56,665 nt of DNA, taken from assembly GCA_023384355.1 (NCBI GenBank), contig JAHDWL010000021.1:1-56665 (forward strand). Reading direction: 5' to 3'. The translations under genes and the position numbers were made by a program. The DNA is from Anaerolineae bacterium (GTDB lineage Bacteria; Chloroflexota; Anaerolineae; Promineifilales; Promineifilaceae). Of this stretch, positions 17,372-26,831 are shown piece after piece. Position 1 is the first letter of the stretch; each line of letters starts with the position of its first letter. The notes beneath the pieces are model-generated. The model made no database searches, was not told the DNA's origin, and saw nothing but the letters and a program-made list of their open reading frames with translations.

Positions 17372-18160
17372 ATGAGTGCGGACGACGATTTATTGCTGAC
17401 GCCGGCCGAACCCAACAAGACCTGGCGCTTCGACCTGGTGTTGCCCGTCCTCTTCCGGCCACGGAGCGCCCTGGCTCGCGTTTTGTCGATCCACCATCCC
17501 ACGTGGCGCACGCCGCTGCTGCTACTCATTCTGACGGCGGCCGCGTTCGCCGTTGTAGCCGGGTCGATTAAGGCCGCGGCGGCGGCCGCGGGTCAAATCA
17601 CCTTTCCACCCGGCTTCGAGTATTACACGCCGGAACAGCAAGCCCAATTCCAGCAAGCGGCCACGGCCACCAACAACACCACGTTCAACTACCTGTTACC
17701 CGCGTTGGGCGCGGTGCTGGGCGTCATCATCGTCTGGTTTCTCATCGGCTGGTTGCTGCACCTGCTGCTTATCCTCTTCGGCGGCCGTGGAACCAGCCAG
17801 GCCGCGCTCAATATTGCCGCCTGGGCCGCGCTGCCCGTAATGGTGCGATACCTGGTGCAGATCGCCGTCATGCTTACGTCCGATCAGTTGGTCGCCGGGC
17901 AGGGTCTGGCCGGTTTTGCGCCCGCCGGCGAGGGCTTCGGCGTGGCGATTCTGGGCGGCATCCTGGCCAACATCGATATATATCTGGTGTGGCAGATTCT
18001 GCTGCTCTACGTCGGTGTGCGCCTAAGCAGCCAGTTGTCGCGTGCCAAGAGCTGGGTAGCCGTGCTGCTGACGATATTTATCGTCCTGACCTTGCGGGCG
18101 CTGCCCGGCGCAATCCTGGCCCAGTTCGGCGGTCTCACCGTGATCCAGCCGTTCATGTAG
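17372..18160 (+). CDS. Yip1-family membrane protein
   Basis: The ATG at 17372 follows GGGGGA at 17359-17364; an upstream GTG at 17279 lacks one. The 262-residue protein has a short polar N-terminus, the motif FRPRSALARVLSIHHPTWRT, and five predicted membrane segments (for example LLLILTAAAFAVVAGSI and LLPALGAVLGVIIVWFLIGW), as in the Yip1 domain family. The family has no fixed function in bacteria. It is the first gene of a four-gene operon with an ABC ATPase, an exported IPT/CARDB protein and a MacB-type permease (spacers 38, 16 and 19 bp). It may therefore help assemble or modulate that transporter. Confidence 0.7.
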   Translation: MSADDDLLLTPAEPNKTWRFDLVLPVLFRPRSALARVLSIHHPTWRTPLLLLILTAAAFAVVAGSIKAAAAAAGQITFPPGFEYYTPEQQAQFQQAATATNNTTFNYLLPALGAVLGVIIVWFLIGWLLHLLLILFGGRGTSQAALNIAAWAALPVMVRYLVQIAVMLTSDQLVAGQGLAGFAPAGEGFGVAILGGILANIDIYLVWQILLLYVGVRLSSQLSRAKSWVAVLLTIFIVLTLRALPGAILAQFGGLTVIQPFM

Positions 18161-18198
18161 GCCGGCCGCGAGCCCTGCCCGCCGAGACGTACCGTATT

Positions 18199-18996
<798 letters not shown>

Positions 18997-19012
18997 CCGC
19001 CGTATCCAGAGT

Positions 19013-20854
19013 ATGAGTATGAGATCAAATTTACGAAACATCGTCCTCGTCGTTTTACCGGCGCTGCTTGCCGGCTTGTCCGCGGTTTCCGCCCCGGTCA
19101 CACTGGCGCAACCGGCCGACGGGACGCCGACGGTTACCGCGGCCGCGCCCGTCGCGGGGCCGGCCATTACCTCCGTACAGCCCGGCACGCTGATCAACGA
19201 CGTGGCCGTGGAACTCATCGTCACCGGCACCGGTTTCGTCAACGGCTCCGTAGTGGTGCTCAACAACTTCGGCGGCCTGGAGACATTCTACGTCAGTGGC
19301 AACGTGCTGCGGGCGACCGTCCCGCCGGGAATGCCGCCGGGCCGCTACGGCGTTCGTGTGGTCAACCCCGACGCGGCCACGGCCGAACTGCCCGACGCAC
19401 TCAATATCGTCGCGCCGGCCGGACCGACCGGCACACCTGAACCCAGCCCGACACCGCCGCCCACCGCCTTCGTGCGGCCGCTGCTGGTCGTGGCATCCTA
19501 TGGCGCCAGCTCACCGCAGATCGTCCCCGGCCAGAACCTGGACTTCGAGATGACGATCGCCAACGCCGGACAGGCAACGGCCACCAACGTCGTGGCGACC
19601 TTCACCGGGGACAGTTTCGTGGCCCGCGACACGGGCGGCGTCCGCGCCCTGGGTTCGCTCGCTCCCGGCCAAACGGCGCGCTTCTGGCAGCCGCTCTTTG
19701 CCTCGGCTGATCTGCGCGGCAGTTCGACGGCCGTGCTGAAGGTCGTCGCCACCTACACGGACATCAGCGGCCAGACCTATGAATCTTCATTCGATCTGAC
19801 CTTCCCTGTCGTCCCGTCGGGCGGCGGTGGGGTGGCGGCAACGGCTACGCCCACCCCGACCGTCACGCCGACAGCCGGCCCGCGGCAACGGCCGCAATTG
19901 CTGGTCACATCGAGCAGCACCGATCCGGCCAAGTTGCAGCCCGGCATCCAGTTTGCCCTCAACCTGACCGTCGAAAATATGGGACAGGCCAACGCCCGCA
20001 ACGTCACCCTCATTCTGGGTGGCGGCAGCGGCGGCGGCTCCACGATTGACGGCACGCCGGTGCCGGGCGGCGGCCTTTCCGGCGCGGGTGGTTCCTTCGC
20101 GGAGTTCGCGCCCATCGGCACGTCGAACGTCTCCACCCTGGGTAATCTGGCCGTGGGCGAGAGCCGGTCGGTGACGCAGCAACTCATCGTCAACACAACC
20201 ACCAAGCCGGGCGCTTATCCGGTGAAAGTTTCGTTCACCTATACCGACGACAAGGGCGCGAACTATGTCGATGACCAGGTGATCACCCTGCTGGTCTACC
20301 AGACCCCGCAGGTCGAGATGGGCTTCTACACCTCGCCGCCGGCGCTCTTCGCCGGGCAACCGGGTGGCCTGCCGCTGCAACTGGTCAACACCGGGCGCAA
20401 TTCAGTCATCTTCGGCAATTTCAGCGTCGCCGCCGAGAACGCCGAACTCATCAACAACGCCATCTTCGTCGGCGCGCTGGAACCGGGCGGCTTTTTCCCG
20501 CTCGACGCCATGATCACGCCTTTCGAGGCGGGGCCGCTGGAGTTGCTGCTAAGCGTCAACTACACCGACGACTTCAACAACCCGGCAGTCATCACCGAGA
20601 CGCTGACGGTCGAGGTGATGGAAGCGATGCCCATGGAGCCGATGGATCCCGGCATGGGCGGCGAAATGGGTGACGGGGCCGGCGGCGAGTTTCCAATGGA
20701 CGGCGGCAATGCCGGCGGCCAGGAATCGCTTCTTGACAAGATTTGGCGCTTCCTGCGCGGGTTGTTCGGGCTGGGCAGCGAGCCATCAAACGGCGGTCAA
20801 CCGGTTGAGGAGTTTGTGCCGATGGAACCCGCGATCGAAGCCCCGACCGAATAA
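19013..20854 (+). CDS. Exported IPT/TIG + CARDB protein of the MacB-type operon
   Basis: A 613-residue protein with an N-terminal signal peptide (hydrophobic core IVLVVLPALLAGLSAVSA). An IPT/TIG beta domain (about residues 48-125, ITSVQPGTLIND) and a Pro/Thr linker follow. Two CARDB-like domains come next (about 163-265 and 298-425; both contain a QLxPGxxxxFxLTVxNxGQAxA-like pattern) and a third Ig-like domain (about 430-535). The tail is rich in Met, Gly and Glu (MEAMPMEPMDPGMGGEMGDG) and includes a short amphipathic KIWRFLRGLFGL segment. Sitting between ATPase and permease genes, it occupies the place of a MacA adaptor, but no membrane-fusion-protein domain is visible. A role as extracytoplasmic partner or secreted substrate is inference. 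Confidence 0.65.
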   Translation: MSMRSNLRNIVLVVLPALLAGLSAVSAPVTLAQPADGTPTVTAAAPVAGPAITSVQPGTLINDVAVELIVTGTGFVNGSVVVLNNFGGLETFYVSGNVLRATVPPGMPPGRYGVRVVNPDAATAELPDALNIVAPAGPTGTPEPSPTPPPTAFVRPLLVVASYGASSPQIVPGQNLDFEMTIANAGQATATNVVATFTGDSFVARDTGGVRALGSLAPGQTARFWQPLFASADLRGSSTAVLKVVATYTDISGQTYESSFDLTFPVVPSGGGGVAATATPTPTVTPTAGPRQRPQLLVTSSSTDPAKLQPGIQFALNLTVENMGQANARNVTLILGGGSGGGSTIDGTPVPGGGLSGAGGSFAEFAPIGTSNVSTLGNLAVGESRSVTQQLIVNTTTKPGAYPVKVSFTYTDDKGANYVDDQVITLLVYQTPQVEMGFYTSPPALFAGQPGGLPLQLVNTGRNSVIFGNFSVAAENAELINNAIFVGALEPGGFFPLDAMITPFEAGPLELLLSVNYTDDFNNPAVITETLTVEVMEAMPMEPMDPGMGGEMGDGAGGEFPMDGGNAGGQESLLDKIWRFLRGLFGLGSEPSNGGQPVEEFVPMEPAIEAPTE

Positions 20855-20873
20855 TGGATATTGTGGAGCGTCG

Positions 20874-22184
20874 ATGAAGTTTTTCGATCTGCTGACACTG
20901 ATCTGGTCTAACCTTTCGCGACGTAAGGGGCGTGTCGCGTTAACGGCTATTGGTGTGATCATCGGCACGGCGGCCGTCGTGTTGCTGGTGTCGCTCGGTG
21001 TTGGGCTGCAACAAAACGCCGAGTCGCAGTTGGGCGGCATCGGCGACCTGACGCGCATCATGGTGTATCCCGGCTACAGCGAAGGACCGGTCATCTCCAC
21101 CGGTCCGGGAGGTGGCCCCAGTACGACCACGCCGCTGAACCAGGCGGCCATCGACAGCATCGCCGCCATACCCGGCGTCACGGCCGTCATTCCACAGGAC
21201 TACCTGCAAACGTGGGCCATCATTCGCGTCGGCCGTCTGGAGGGTGGCAGCCAGATCATGGGCATCGGCACCGAAGACCTGAGTCAGCTGGGCGTCACGG
21301 CCGATCAGGGCGAATTGCTGCTGTCGCGCGGCACGGTCATCGTCGGCTCGCAAGTGGCCAACAGCTTCTATGACCCGCGCACGCGGCCCGGCCAGGAACC
21401 GCCCCCACCGCCCGATCTCTACGACCAGACCCTCAACATCGAGCTGGTGAAATACGCGGAGGACGGGACCGAGATACGGAAGAAGACGCGCGCCCGCGTG
21501 GTCGGCGTTCTCGCTGAGTTTAAGGATGAGCCGGACTGGTCGATCTACATGCCGATGAGCGATCTCGACGGCTATAATGCCTGGGTGACGGGCCAGCGCG
21601 TCGACCGGGATAAAAACGGCTACAACACCCTGATCGTCAAGGTCGGCAGTGTCGACGAAGTGCTCGACGTGGCGGATCAGATCACCGCAATGGGTTTCCA
21701 GGCCTGGTCGCCGCAATCGTTCGTCGAGGGCATCAGCAGCTTCTATCTGGTCCTGCAGATGGCCTTCGGCAGCATGGGAGCCATCGCCCTGCTGGTGGCT
21801 GCCATCGGCATCGCCAACACAATGACCATGGCCATCCTGGAGCGCACGCGGGAGATCGGCCTGATGAAGGCTGTTGGCGCGAACAACCGCCACGTGCTGG
21901 CCATCTTCCTGGGCGAGGCGGCGGGCATCGGCTTTCTAGGCGGGCTGGGCGGAGTGCTGATCAGCTGGGGACTGGGGCAGGTGCTGAATGTGCTGGTGCT
22001 CAGCTACATGGCCGGGCAGGCGGTGGAAACCGGCGGGCTACCGCCGACAGTGGCCGTCGTCACGCCGGTATGGTTGCCGCTGTCCGCGCTCATTTTCGCC
22101 ACACTGATGGGGCTTGTGTCCGGCCTCTATCCAGCCCTAAACGCGGCCACGCTGGCGCCGATGACGGCGCTCAAATATGAATGA
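20874..22184 (+). CDS. MacB/FtsX-type ABC permease
   Basis: The 436-residue protein starts MKFFDLLTLIWSNLSRRKGR, a typical MacB-family amino end: an amphipathic helix, then the first membrane segment (VALTAIGVIIGTAAVVLLVS). A periplasmic core domain covers about residues 45-285. The C-terminal FtsX domain has three membrane segments and the coupling motif RTREIGLMKAVGANNRHVL. It lacks an ATPase domain; that is supplied by the gene at 18199. MacB-type machines push substrates or transmit force from the cytoplasm to extracytoplasmic proteins. A perfect terminator hairpin follows 25 bp after the stop. Confidence 0.9.
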   Translation: MKFFDLLTLIWSNLSRRKGRVALTAIGVIIGTAAVVLLVSLGVGLQQNAESQLGGIGDLTRIMVYPGYSEGPVISTGPGGGPSTTTPLNQAAIDSIAAIPGVTAVIPQDYLQTWAIIRVGRLEGGSQIMGIGTEDLSQLGVTADQGELLLSRGTVIVGSQVANSFYDPRTRPGQEPPPPPDLYDQTLNIELVKYAEDGTEIRKKTRARVVGVLAEFKDEPDWSIYMPMSDLDGYNAWVTGQRVDRDKNGYNTLIVKVGSVDEVLDVADQITAMGFQAWSPQSFVEGISSFYLVLQMAFGSMGAIALLVAAIGIANTMTMAILERTREIGLMKAVGANNRHVLAIFLGEAAGIGFLGGLGGVLISWGLGQVLNVLVLSYMAGQAVETGGLPPTVAVVTPVWLPLSALIFATLMGLVSGLYPALNAATLAPMTALKYE

Positions 22185-22209
22185 TTGGGGTGCAGAAGCG
22201 GGAAAATTA

Positions 22210-22238
22210 AAAACCTGGCAGGTTTACTGCCAGGTTTT
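22210..22238 (+). terminator. Intrinsic terminator of the MacB-type operon
   Basis: A perfect 12-bp stem, AAAACCTGGCAG (22210-22221) and CTGCCAGGTTTT (22227-22238), loop GTTTA, ending in a T-run. Arms that begin with A and end with T make it able to work on both strands. Confidence 0.8.
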
Positions 22239-22279
22239 GGACGACTGGTTCCACCCCGTCTCCAAATCCTCCTTTCAAT

Positions 22280-22298
22280 ATGCATGGATACCATGCAT
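22280..22298 (+). promoter_or_regulatory. Perfect 19-bp palindrome upstream of degV
   Basis: ATGCATGG and CCATGCAT are exact inverted repeats around ATA. It lies in an AT-rich 300-bp spacer between the MacB operon and degV, 109 bp upstream of the degV -35. Its length and symmetry fit a dimeric regulator site. No regulator is identified. Confidence 0.45.
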
Positions 22299-22406
22299 CT
22301 ACAACAGAATATCAGTTCCCAGGCATCCCGTCATGAGCAATTTACTGATCTTGTCTACGTATTTTATTGATATTGTTGAGGGGGATTTCACCCAGGTTGG
22401 CTCTAG

Positions 22407-22435
22407 TTGACGATTATCTGCCCCTCTCATACAAT
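22407..22435 (+). promoter_or_regulatory. Sigma70-type promoter of degV
   Basis: TTGACG (22407-22412), a 17-bp spacer and TACAAT (22430-22435) make a near-consensus promoter. Transcription should start near 22442, about 50 bp before the gene. Confidence 0.7.
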
Positions 22436-22496
22436 CTTCTCGCTTGATTCATGCGAGTAGAAATCATCATATATCCCCGAAGGAGAAATGGGCGCC

Positions 22497-23351
22497 ATGT
22501 CCAAAGTTAAAGTTGCCATTGTGACCGACAGCACGGTCAACCTGCCCGTCGACGTCATTAAAGAAAACAATATCTATGTGATCCCGCAGATTCTGAACTG
22601 GGAAGGCAAGAGCTACCTGGATCAGATCGACATCACGACGGAAGAATTTTACCAGCGGCTGCCCCAATCCAGCGACCTGCCGAAGACCTCCCAGCCCGCG
22701 CCGGGACAATTCACCGAACATTTCCAGAAAGTCGCCGAGGGCGCGGAGAGCATCGTGGCGATATTCGTCTCGGAGTTGCTGAGTGGCACTATTCAATCGG
22801 CCCACCTCGGCGCTGAGGCTCTGGGCGATTACCCGATCGAGATCGTCGATTCTCGCTCGGTCTCGCTGGGGCTGGGGTTGCTGGTGACGGCCGCCGCGCG
22901 CTACGCCGCCGAAGGTCACGACTACAAGGAAGTGGCCGCTTACGTGCGCAACCTGGCTCCGCGCCTGCGGGTGATGTTCGTCGTCGACACGCTGGAGTAT
23001 CTGCACAAGGGCGGCCGAATCGGCGGAGCCAAACGGCTGGTTGGTTCGGTCCTGTCCATCAAGCCCGTGCTGCATCTGGAAGACGGCAAGATCGAGCCGT
23101 TTGCCTCCATCCGCACCAAGAACAAGGCCATCCAGCACATGCTGGACGTTGTGCTGGGCGAGATGAAAGGCAAGCAGAATATCCACGCCGGCGTCATCCA
23201 CGCCCGCGCCCCCCAGGACGCTGAATACATCGTCGAGCAGGTACGCGCCACGGTCGACCCGGTGGAGATGTTCGTCAACGAGCTGACGCCGGTCATCGGT
23301 GCAAACGTCGGGCCGGGCGTCGTCGGTATGGGTTATTACGTCGGGGAGTAG
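22497..23351 (+). CDS. DegV-family fatty-acid-binding protein
   Basis: AAGGAG at about 22480-22485 precedes two in-frame ATGs, 22488 and 22497; the second gives the usual DegV amino end (KVKVAIVTDSTVNLP). The 284-residue product has the family landmarks: TDST near the start, the PKTSQPAPGQF motif, VSELLSGTIQSA, IVDSRSVSLGLGLLV, and LHKGGRIGGAKRLVGSVLSIKP. DegV proteins (FakB type) bind a fatty acid in a buried tunnel and present it to a fatty-acid kinase. No FakA-like gene is visible in the window. It has its own promoter. Confidence 0.9.
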   Translation: MSKVKVAIVTDSTVNLPVDVIKENNIYVIPQILNWEGKSYLDQIDITTEEFYQRLPQSSDLPKTSQPAPGQFTEHFQKVAEGAESIVAIFVSELLSGTIQSAHLGAEALGDYPIEIVDSRSVSLGLGLLVTAAARYAAEGHDYKEVAAYVRNLAPRLRVMFVVDTLEYLHKGGRIGGAKRLVGSVLSIKPVLHLEDGKIEPFASIRTKNKAIQHMLDVVLGEMKGKQNIHAGVIHARAPQDAEYIVEQVRATVDPVEMFVNELTPVIGANVGPGVVGMGYYVGE

Positions 23352-23370
23352 ACCAACCCCGTGTCGGGTC

Positions 23371-23436
23371 GGGGTCCGGTAACGGCGACGCAGCCCTGCC
23401 CACAGGACTTGACAAGTCTCGTTGTCACCGGACCCC
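23371..23436. terminator. Bidirectional stem-loop between degV and the response regulator
   Basis: GGGGTCCGGT (23371-23380) and ACCGGACCCC (23427-23436) form a perfect outer stem. An inner ACTTG-A-CAAGT hairpin sits in the loop region. It lies between convergent genes and can serve both strands, though it lacks a clear T-run. Confidence 0.5.
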
Positions 23437-23447
23437 CACGGATCAAA

Positions 23448-23461
23448 CGTCATTCGTCATT
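23448..23461. repeat. Two-unit heptamer repeat at the 3' end of the response regulator
   Basis: CGTCATT occurs twice in tandem. The minus-strand regulator gene ends inside it: its last codons read AAT GAC GAA TGA. The same codon string, with one synonymous change, ends moaC inside the repeat at 49104-49138. Confidence 0.4.
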
Positions 23462-24115
23462 AAAAACTGAAGTCAGTCCCTGGCGAACGGCGAGCATGGA
23501 CAGCTGGACCCTGTTTTCCACCTCGGCCTTGGACATCATATTGGTGATATGGGTGCCGACGGTGCGCGTTGTAATGCCCAATTGCAGGCCGATGTCCTTG
23601 TTGGACAAACCCCTCACCACCAGCGGCAGAATCATCAACTCACGCTCGGTCAGCACCTCGACCAGCCGCGGCTCCGAGCGCGTTGGGGTCATCGTGGCGA
23701 TGATCCGCCGGGCGACAAGCGGCGTGAGCGGTGTCTCGCCGGCATAAACCCGGCGAATGGCATCGGCCAAGGCGTCTGTCCCGACTGCTTTCAGCATGTA
23801 GCCCAGCGCACCGGCGCGCATTGATTCGACGATTTGGGTATCTTCGCTGAAACTGGAGAGGACCAGGATTTTGGCTTCGGGCTGCTCCACCACGATGTCA
23901 TGAATGGCGCTGATGCCGTTTTTGCGCGGCATATCAATATCCATCAGGATAACGTCGGGCTTCAGCCGCAACGCCAGCTCGACGGCCTGAATGCCGTCAC
24001 CTGCCTCCCCCACTACCTGCAAGTCCCCCTTTGATTCCAGCACGGCACGTAATCCCTCGCGCACCACTTCGTGGTCGTCTACCAGGAGAATTTGTATTTT
24101 CTGGGTTATGTTCAA
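23450..24115 (-). CDS. NarL/LuxR-type response regulator
   Basis: A 221-residue regulator. The receiver domain (about residues 6-122) has the acidic pair in LLVDDHEV, the phospho-acceptor in DVILMDIDMPRKNG and the conserved Lys in GYMLKAVGTD. The LuxR-type helix-turn-helix (about 150-212) reads LTERELMILPLVVRGLSNKD then TTRTVGTHITNMMSKAEV. It lies 38 bp downstream of the histidine kinase on the same strand, so the two form a cognate pair. The last three residues are encoded by a heptamer repeat. Target genes are unknown. Confidence 0.93.
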   Translation of the reverse strand: MNITQKIQILLVDDHEVVREGLRAVLESKGDLQVVGEAGDGIQAVELALRLKPDVILMDIDMPRKNGISAIHDIVVEQPEAKILVLSSFSEDTQIVESMRAGALGYMLKAVGTDALADAIRRVYAGETPLTPLVARRIIATMTPTRSEPRLVEVLTERELMILPLVVRGLSNKDIGLQLGITTRTVGTHITNMMSKAEVENRVQLSMLAVRQGLTSVFNDE

Positions 24116-24153
24116 TCGCCCTCCTGAAAAATCGGCGACCGAAGACAGCGGCG

Positions 24154-26811
24154 TTATTGAGTCAACGGCGCGCGCGCCGTGACCCAGGTGCCGTTTTCGT
24201 TCGAGGATATGGATAGGAGGCCGCCGACCTTGCCGATCCGCTTCTGCATCCCCTCCAATCCCATGCCGCCGGAGCGGGTAGTAGCCTCGCGGCCGAAACC
24301 CATGCCGTTGTCGACGATGGTCATAATTAAGTCGCTGCCCTCGGTCATCAGGACGACGTCCACTTGGGAAGCATGGGCATGACGCAACGAATTGTTCAGC
24401 GCCTCGAGGGCGACGCGGTAAAATGTTTCCTCGACGGCCACAGGCAGTTCGCCGACATTCGTGGCGAAAACCTCAGCGACGATTCCGGCGCGATGCTCCA
24501 CTGTCTGCAATCGCTCGCGCAGCGCCTCGACGAGGCCGTTCCGAGCCAGTGAATCGGTGCGCAACTCGAAGAGCAATGAGCGTAATTCACGCAAGGACTG
24601 ATTCGTCATGCGCAGGGTGGAATGAATGCGATTTTCCACCTGGTTATAATCCCCAATCTCGCTTGCGGTGCGGGCAGCTTCGGCAAACAGGCCCGCGCTA
24701 TAGATCGATTGGGTCACCTGGTCATGGATCTCGCGCGCCAGACGTTCGCGTTCCTCGATGATGGCCGCCTGGCGCGCAATCTGATGGAGGCGAATGTTTT
24801 CCATCGCCGCGCTTATCTGCCCGGCAATGGCGATCAACAACTCGGGATCGAAGTTCAAGGAAAACTCGAACGTAGGACACAGTAAAACAAGGAGACCCAG
24901 CACACGCCCGCGCCCGCGCAAAGTTATTGCGACCAGGGTTCGTGATTCGTCCAGACCCCACGAGGAATAGCTTTCGGGGCCGGTTGCCCTATCGGGCGCG
25001 GTCGACCGCAACGGATGGCGCAGGGTAAGCTCTTTGTGGTTCAGACCGATCAGAAGTTCGCCCCATCGTGGATCCACGGCGGCCGACAACGCGGCCGGGT
25101 GGAGGTCATCCGTTTCGTCGTCGACCAGATAGATGGCCGCGGCCAGACAGTTGAAGGCGTCTTCGGCCAGCACCACGCATTGCCGCAACAGGGTGTCCAT
25201 GTCGTGGTTTTCGATGGTCGCTGCCGTGAGGCTGTAGAGAATCTCAAGATCGCGCGTTCGCTGCCGGACATGGGCCTCCAGCTTTCCGGCATGTGTCTGT
25301 GCCTGGGCGAGCAGTCGGGCGTTGTCGATGGCGATGGCCGCCTGGTGGGCGAAGGTGACCGCCGTCTCCAGATCCTCATTGGTGAAGGACCCCGGCCGGT
25401 CGTGGTCAATCGTCAGAACGCCGATGGATTCACCCTTGACCATCAACGGCACGGCCATCCAGGAGCGAATGTACGCCATTTCGTCGATGATTAACCAGTC
25501 GGGGGAGGCGTAAGTGTCGCTGATGATCGCCGGGCGGGCCGTCTCGATGACGGCGCGCAGAGCGAGCGGCTGGGTTCTGAGCAGGTTATCGAGACGTTCA
25601 GGGCTGCTCGGTAACCTGCGCTGGGCGACCACTCTCGTTTCTCCGTCTTCCATCAGGAAAATAGCCGAGCTTCGGTTGGCGATCACCCGCTCCAACTGAT
25701 TGAGGATGTGGCTGAGAAGCTCATCCAGGTTCAGGTTCATCGTCAGCGCCGCGGCAACTTCGCGCAGGATCGTTTCGCGGCGACGGATGGTCTGCTCGGC
25801 CTCCAGCAATCGCCGGCTCTGGATGGCGACTGTTACCGAGCCGGCCAGTTCCAGCACGACTGCCTTCTCCGCCGGCGTAAATTCGCGCACATGATCGAGG
25901 AAAATCACGATCCCGCCGATGAGCGATTCACCGTAACGCATCGGCACGGTCAACAGGGAGCGCGCGCCAAGCTCGACGATTTCGGCCAAGCTGGGCGAAG
26001 GATTGGGAATCGCGCGGAGATCGGCAATATAGATAACTTCACCCTCCCCCAACCTGTTCAGGGCATCGATCATTGTGATCGGCAACTCCCGGCCGGTCGG
26101 ATAGGCGGGATTGGTGTTTCTGAGGATCTTCGATTGTTTGGTGGCGACGTCTATCTGGGTGATTGAGATGGAGACAGCGGGGATGAGGGTATCGAGATGC
26201 TCGATGGTGAGGTCAAGGATGGTCGCCAGAGAGTCGGCCGACAGGATGGCCAGTTCTATCTCGTGAAGCCGTTGCAGGCGGTCGGCCAGGTCGCGCTGGA
26301 TTTCCTCGGCGCGGCCGCGTTCGGCTACCTGCTCCGACAGCTCAAGGTTTAAGGCTCTCAGGGTATCGCGCGAGGCCGCCAGGTCGCTTTGGGCCGTCTG
26401 GAGGGCGGAATTGGCAGCGCGCCTGATGGCTTCCTGCTGCGCGAGCAATTTCGCCTGTTTCGCTTCGGCAAACCCGCCGGCTATGCCGGCGAAAAGGTGA
26501 CCCAGTCGACCCGGAGAGGCGTTGTCGGACAGTTCTTCGCTTAAGCAAACGAAGGTGCGTTCCAGAGCTTCCGGCCTCAGCAGGTTCAGCTCCACCAGCC
26601 CGCGGCCGATGACCCGACCGTGAGGCAGGATCGTCTCCGCTGGACCGTCCTGCCGGAGTGCGTCAACCGCGATAGCGGTCATCTTCTCGAAGCGGTCGCG
26701 AATCTCGGCTGGAGGCAGGGGGCTATACGAGGTGTGGACGGCGGCTTTGCGCCACACGCCGGCAATCCTCTCAATCGACTGGCTGGCTATGGTATCCACG
26801 GCCTCCATCAA
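24154..26811 (-). CDS. Cytosolic multi-GAF histidine kinase (NarX/DegS-type core)
   Basis: An 885-residue sensor with no membrane segment. The N-terminal 100 residues resemble the RsbRD-type input domain (SIERIAGVWRKA, LPHGRVIGRGLVELNLLRPE). A coiled coil follows (about 115-190), then three GAF domains (about 205-345, 365-500 and 525-675). The HisKA_3 dimerisation helix carries His696 in LAREIHDQVTQSIYSAGL. The ATPase domain has NNSLRHAHAS, IVDNGMGF and GGMGLEGMQKRI. GAF domains often sense small molecules, redox state or gases. The gene follows a methyltransferase by 20 bp and precedes its regulator by 38 bp, forming one operon. Confidence 0.92.
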   Translation of the reverse strand: MMEAVDTIASQSIERIAGVWRKAAVHTSYSPLPPAEIRDRFEKMTAIAVDALRQDGPAETILPHGRVIGRGLVELNLLRPEALERTFVCLSEELSDNASPGRLGHLFAGIAGGFAEAKQAKLLAQQEAIRRAANSALQTAQSDLAASRDTLRALNLELSEQVAERGRAEEIQRDLADRLQRLHEIELAILSADSLATILDLTIEHLDTLIPAVSISITQIDVATKQSKILRNTNPAYPTGRELPITMIDALNRLGEGEVIYIADLRAIPNPSPSLAEIVELGARSLLTVPMRYGESLIGGIVIFLDHVREFTPAEKAVVLELAGSVTVAIQSRRLLEAEQTIRRRETILREVAAALTMNLNLDELLSHILNQLERVIANRSSAIFLMEDGETRVVAQRRLPSSPERLDNLLRTQPLALRAVIETARPAIISDTYASPDWLIIDEMAYIRSWMAVPLMVKGESIGVLTIDHDRPGSFTNEDLETAVTFAHQAAIAIDNARLLAQAQTHAGKLEAHVRQRTRDLEILYSLTAATIENHDMDTLLRQCVVLAEDAFNCLAAAIYLVDDETDDLHPAALSAAVDPRWGELLIGLNHKELTLRHPLRSTAPDRATGPESYSSWGLDESRTLVAITLRGRGRVLGLLVLLCPTFEFSLNFDPELLIAIAGQISAAMENIRLHQIARQAAIIEERERLAREIHDQVTQSIYSAGLFAEAARTASEIGDYNQVENRIHSTLRMTNQSLRELRSLLFELRTDSLARNGLVEALRERLQTVEHRAGIVAEVFATNVGELPVAVEETFYRVALEALNNSLRHAHASQVDVVLMTEGSDLIMTIVDNGMGFGREATTRSGGMGLEGMQKRIGKVGGLLSISSNENGTWVTARAPLTQ

Positions 26812-26831
26812 TTCACCCTCGCATCTTTGCC

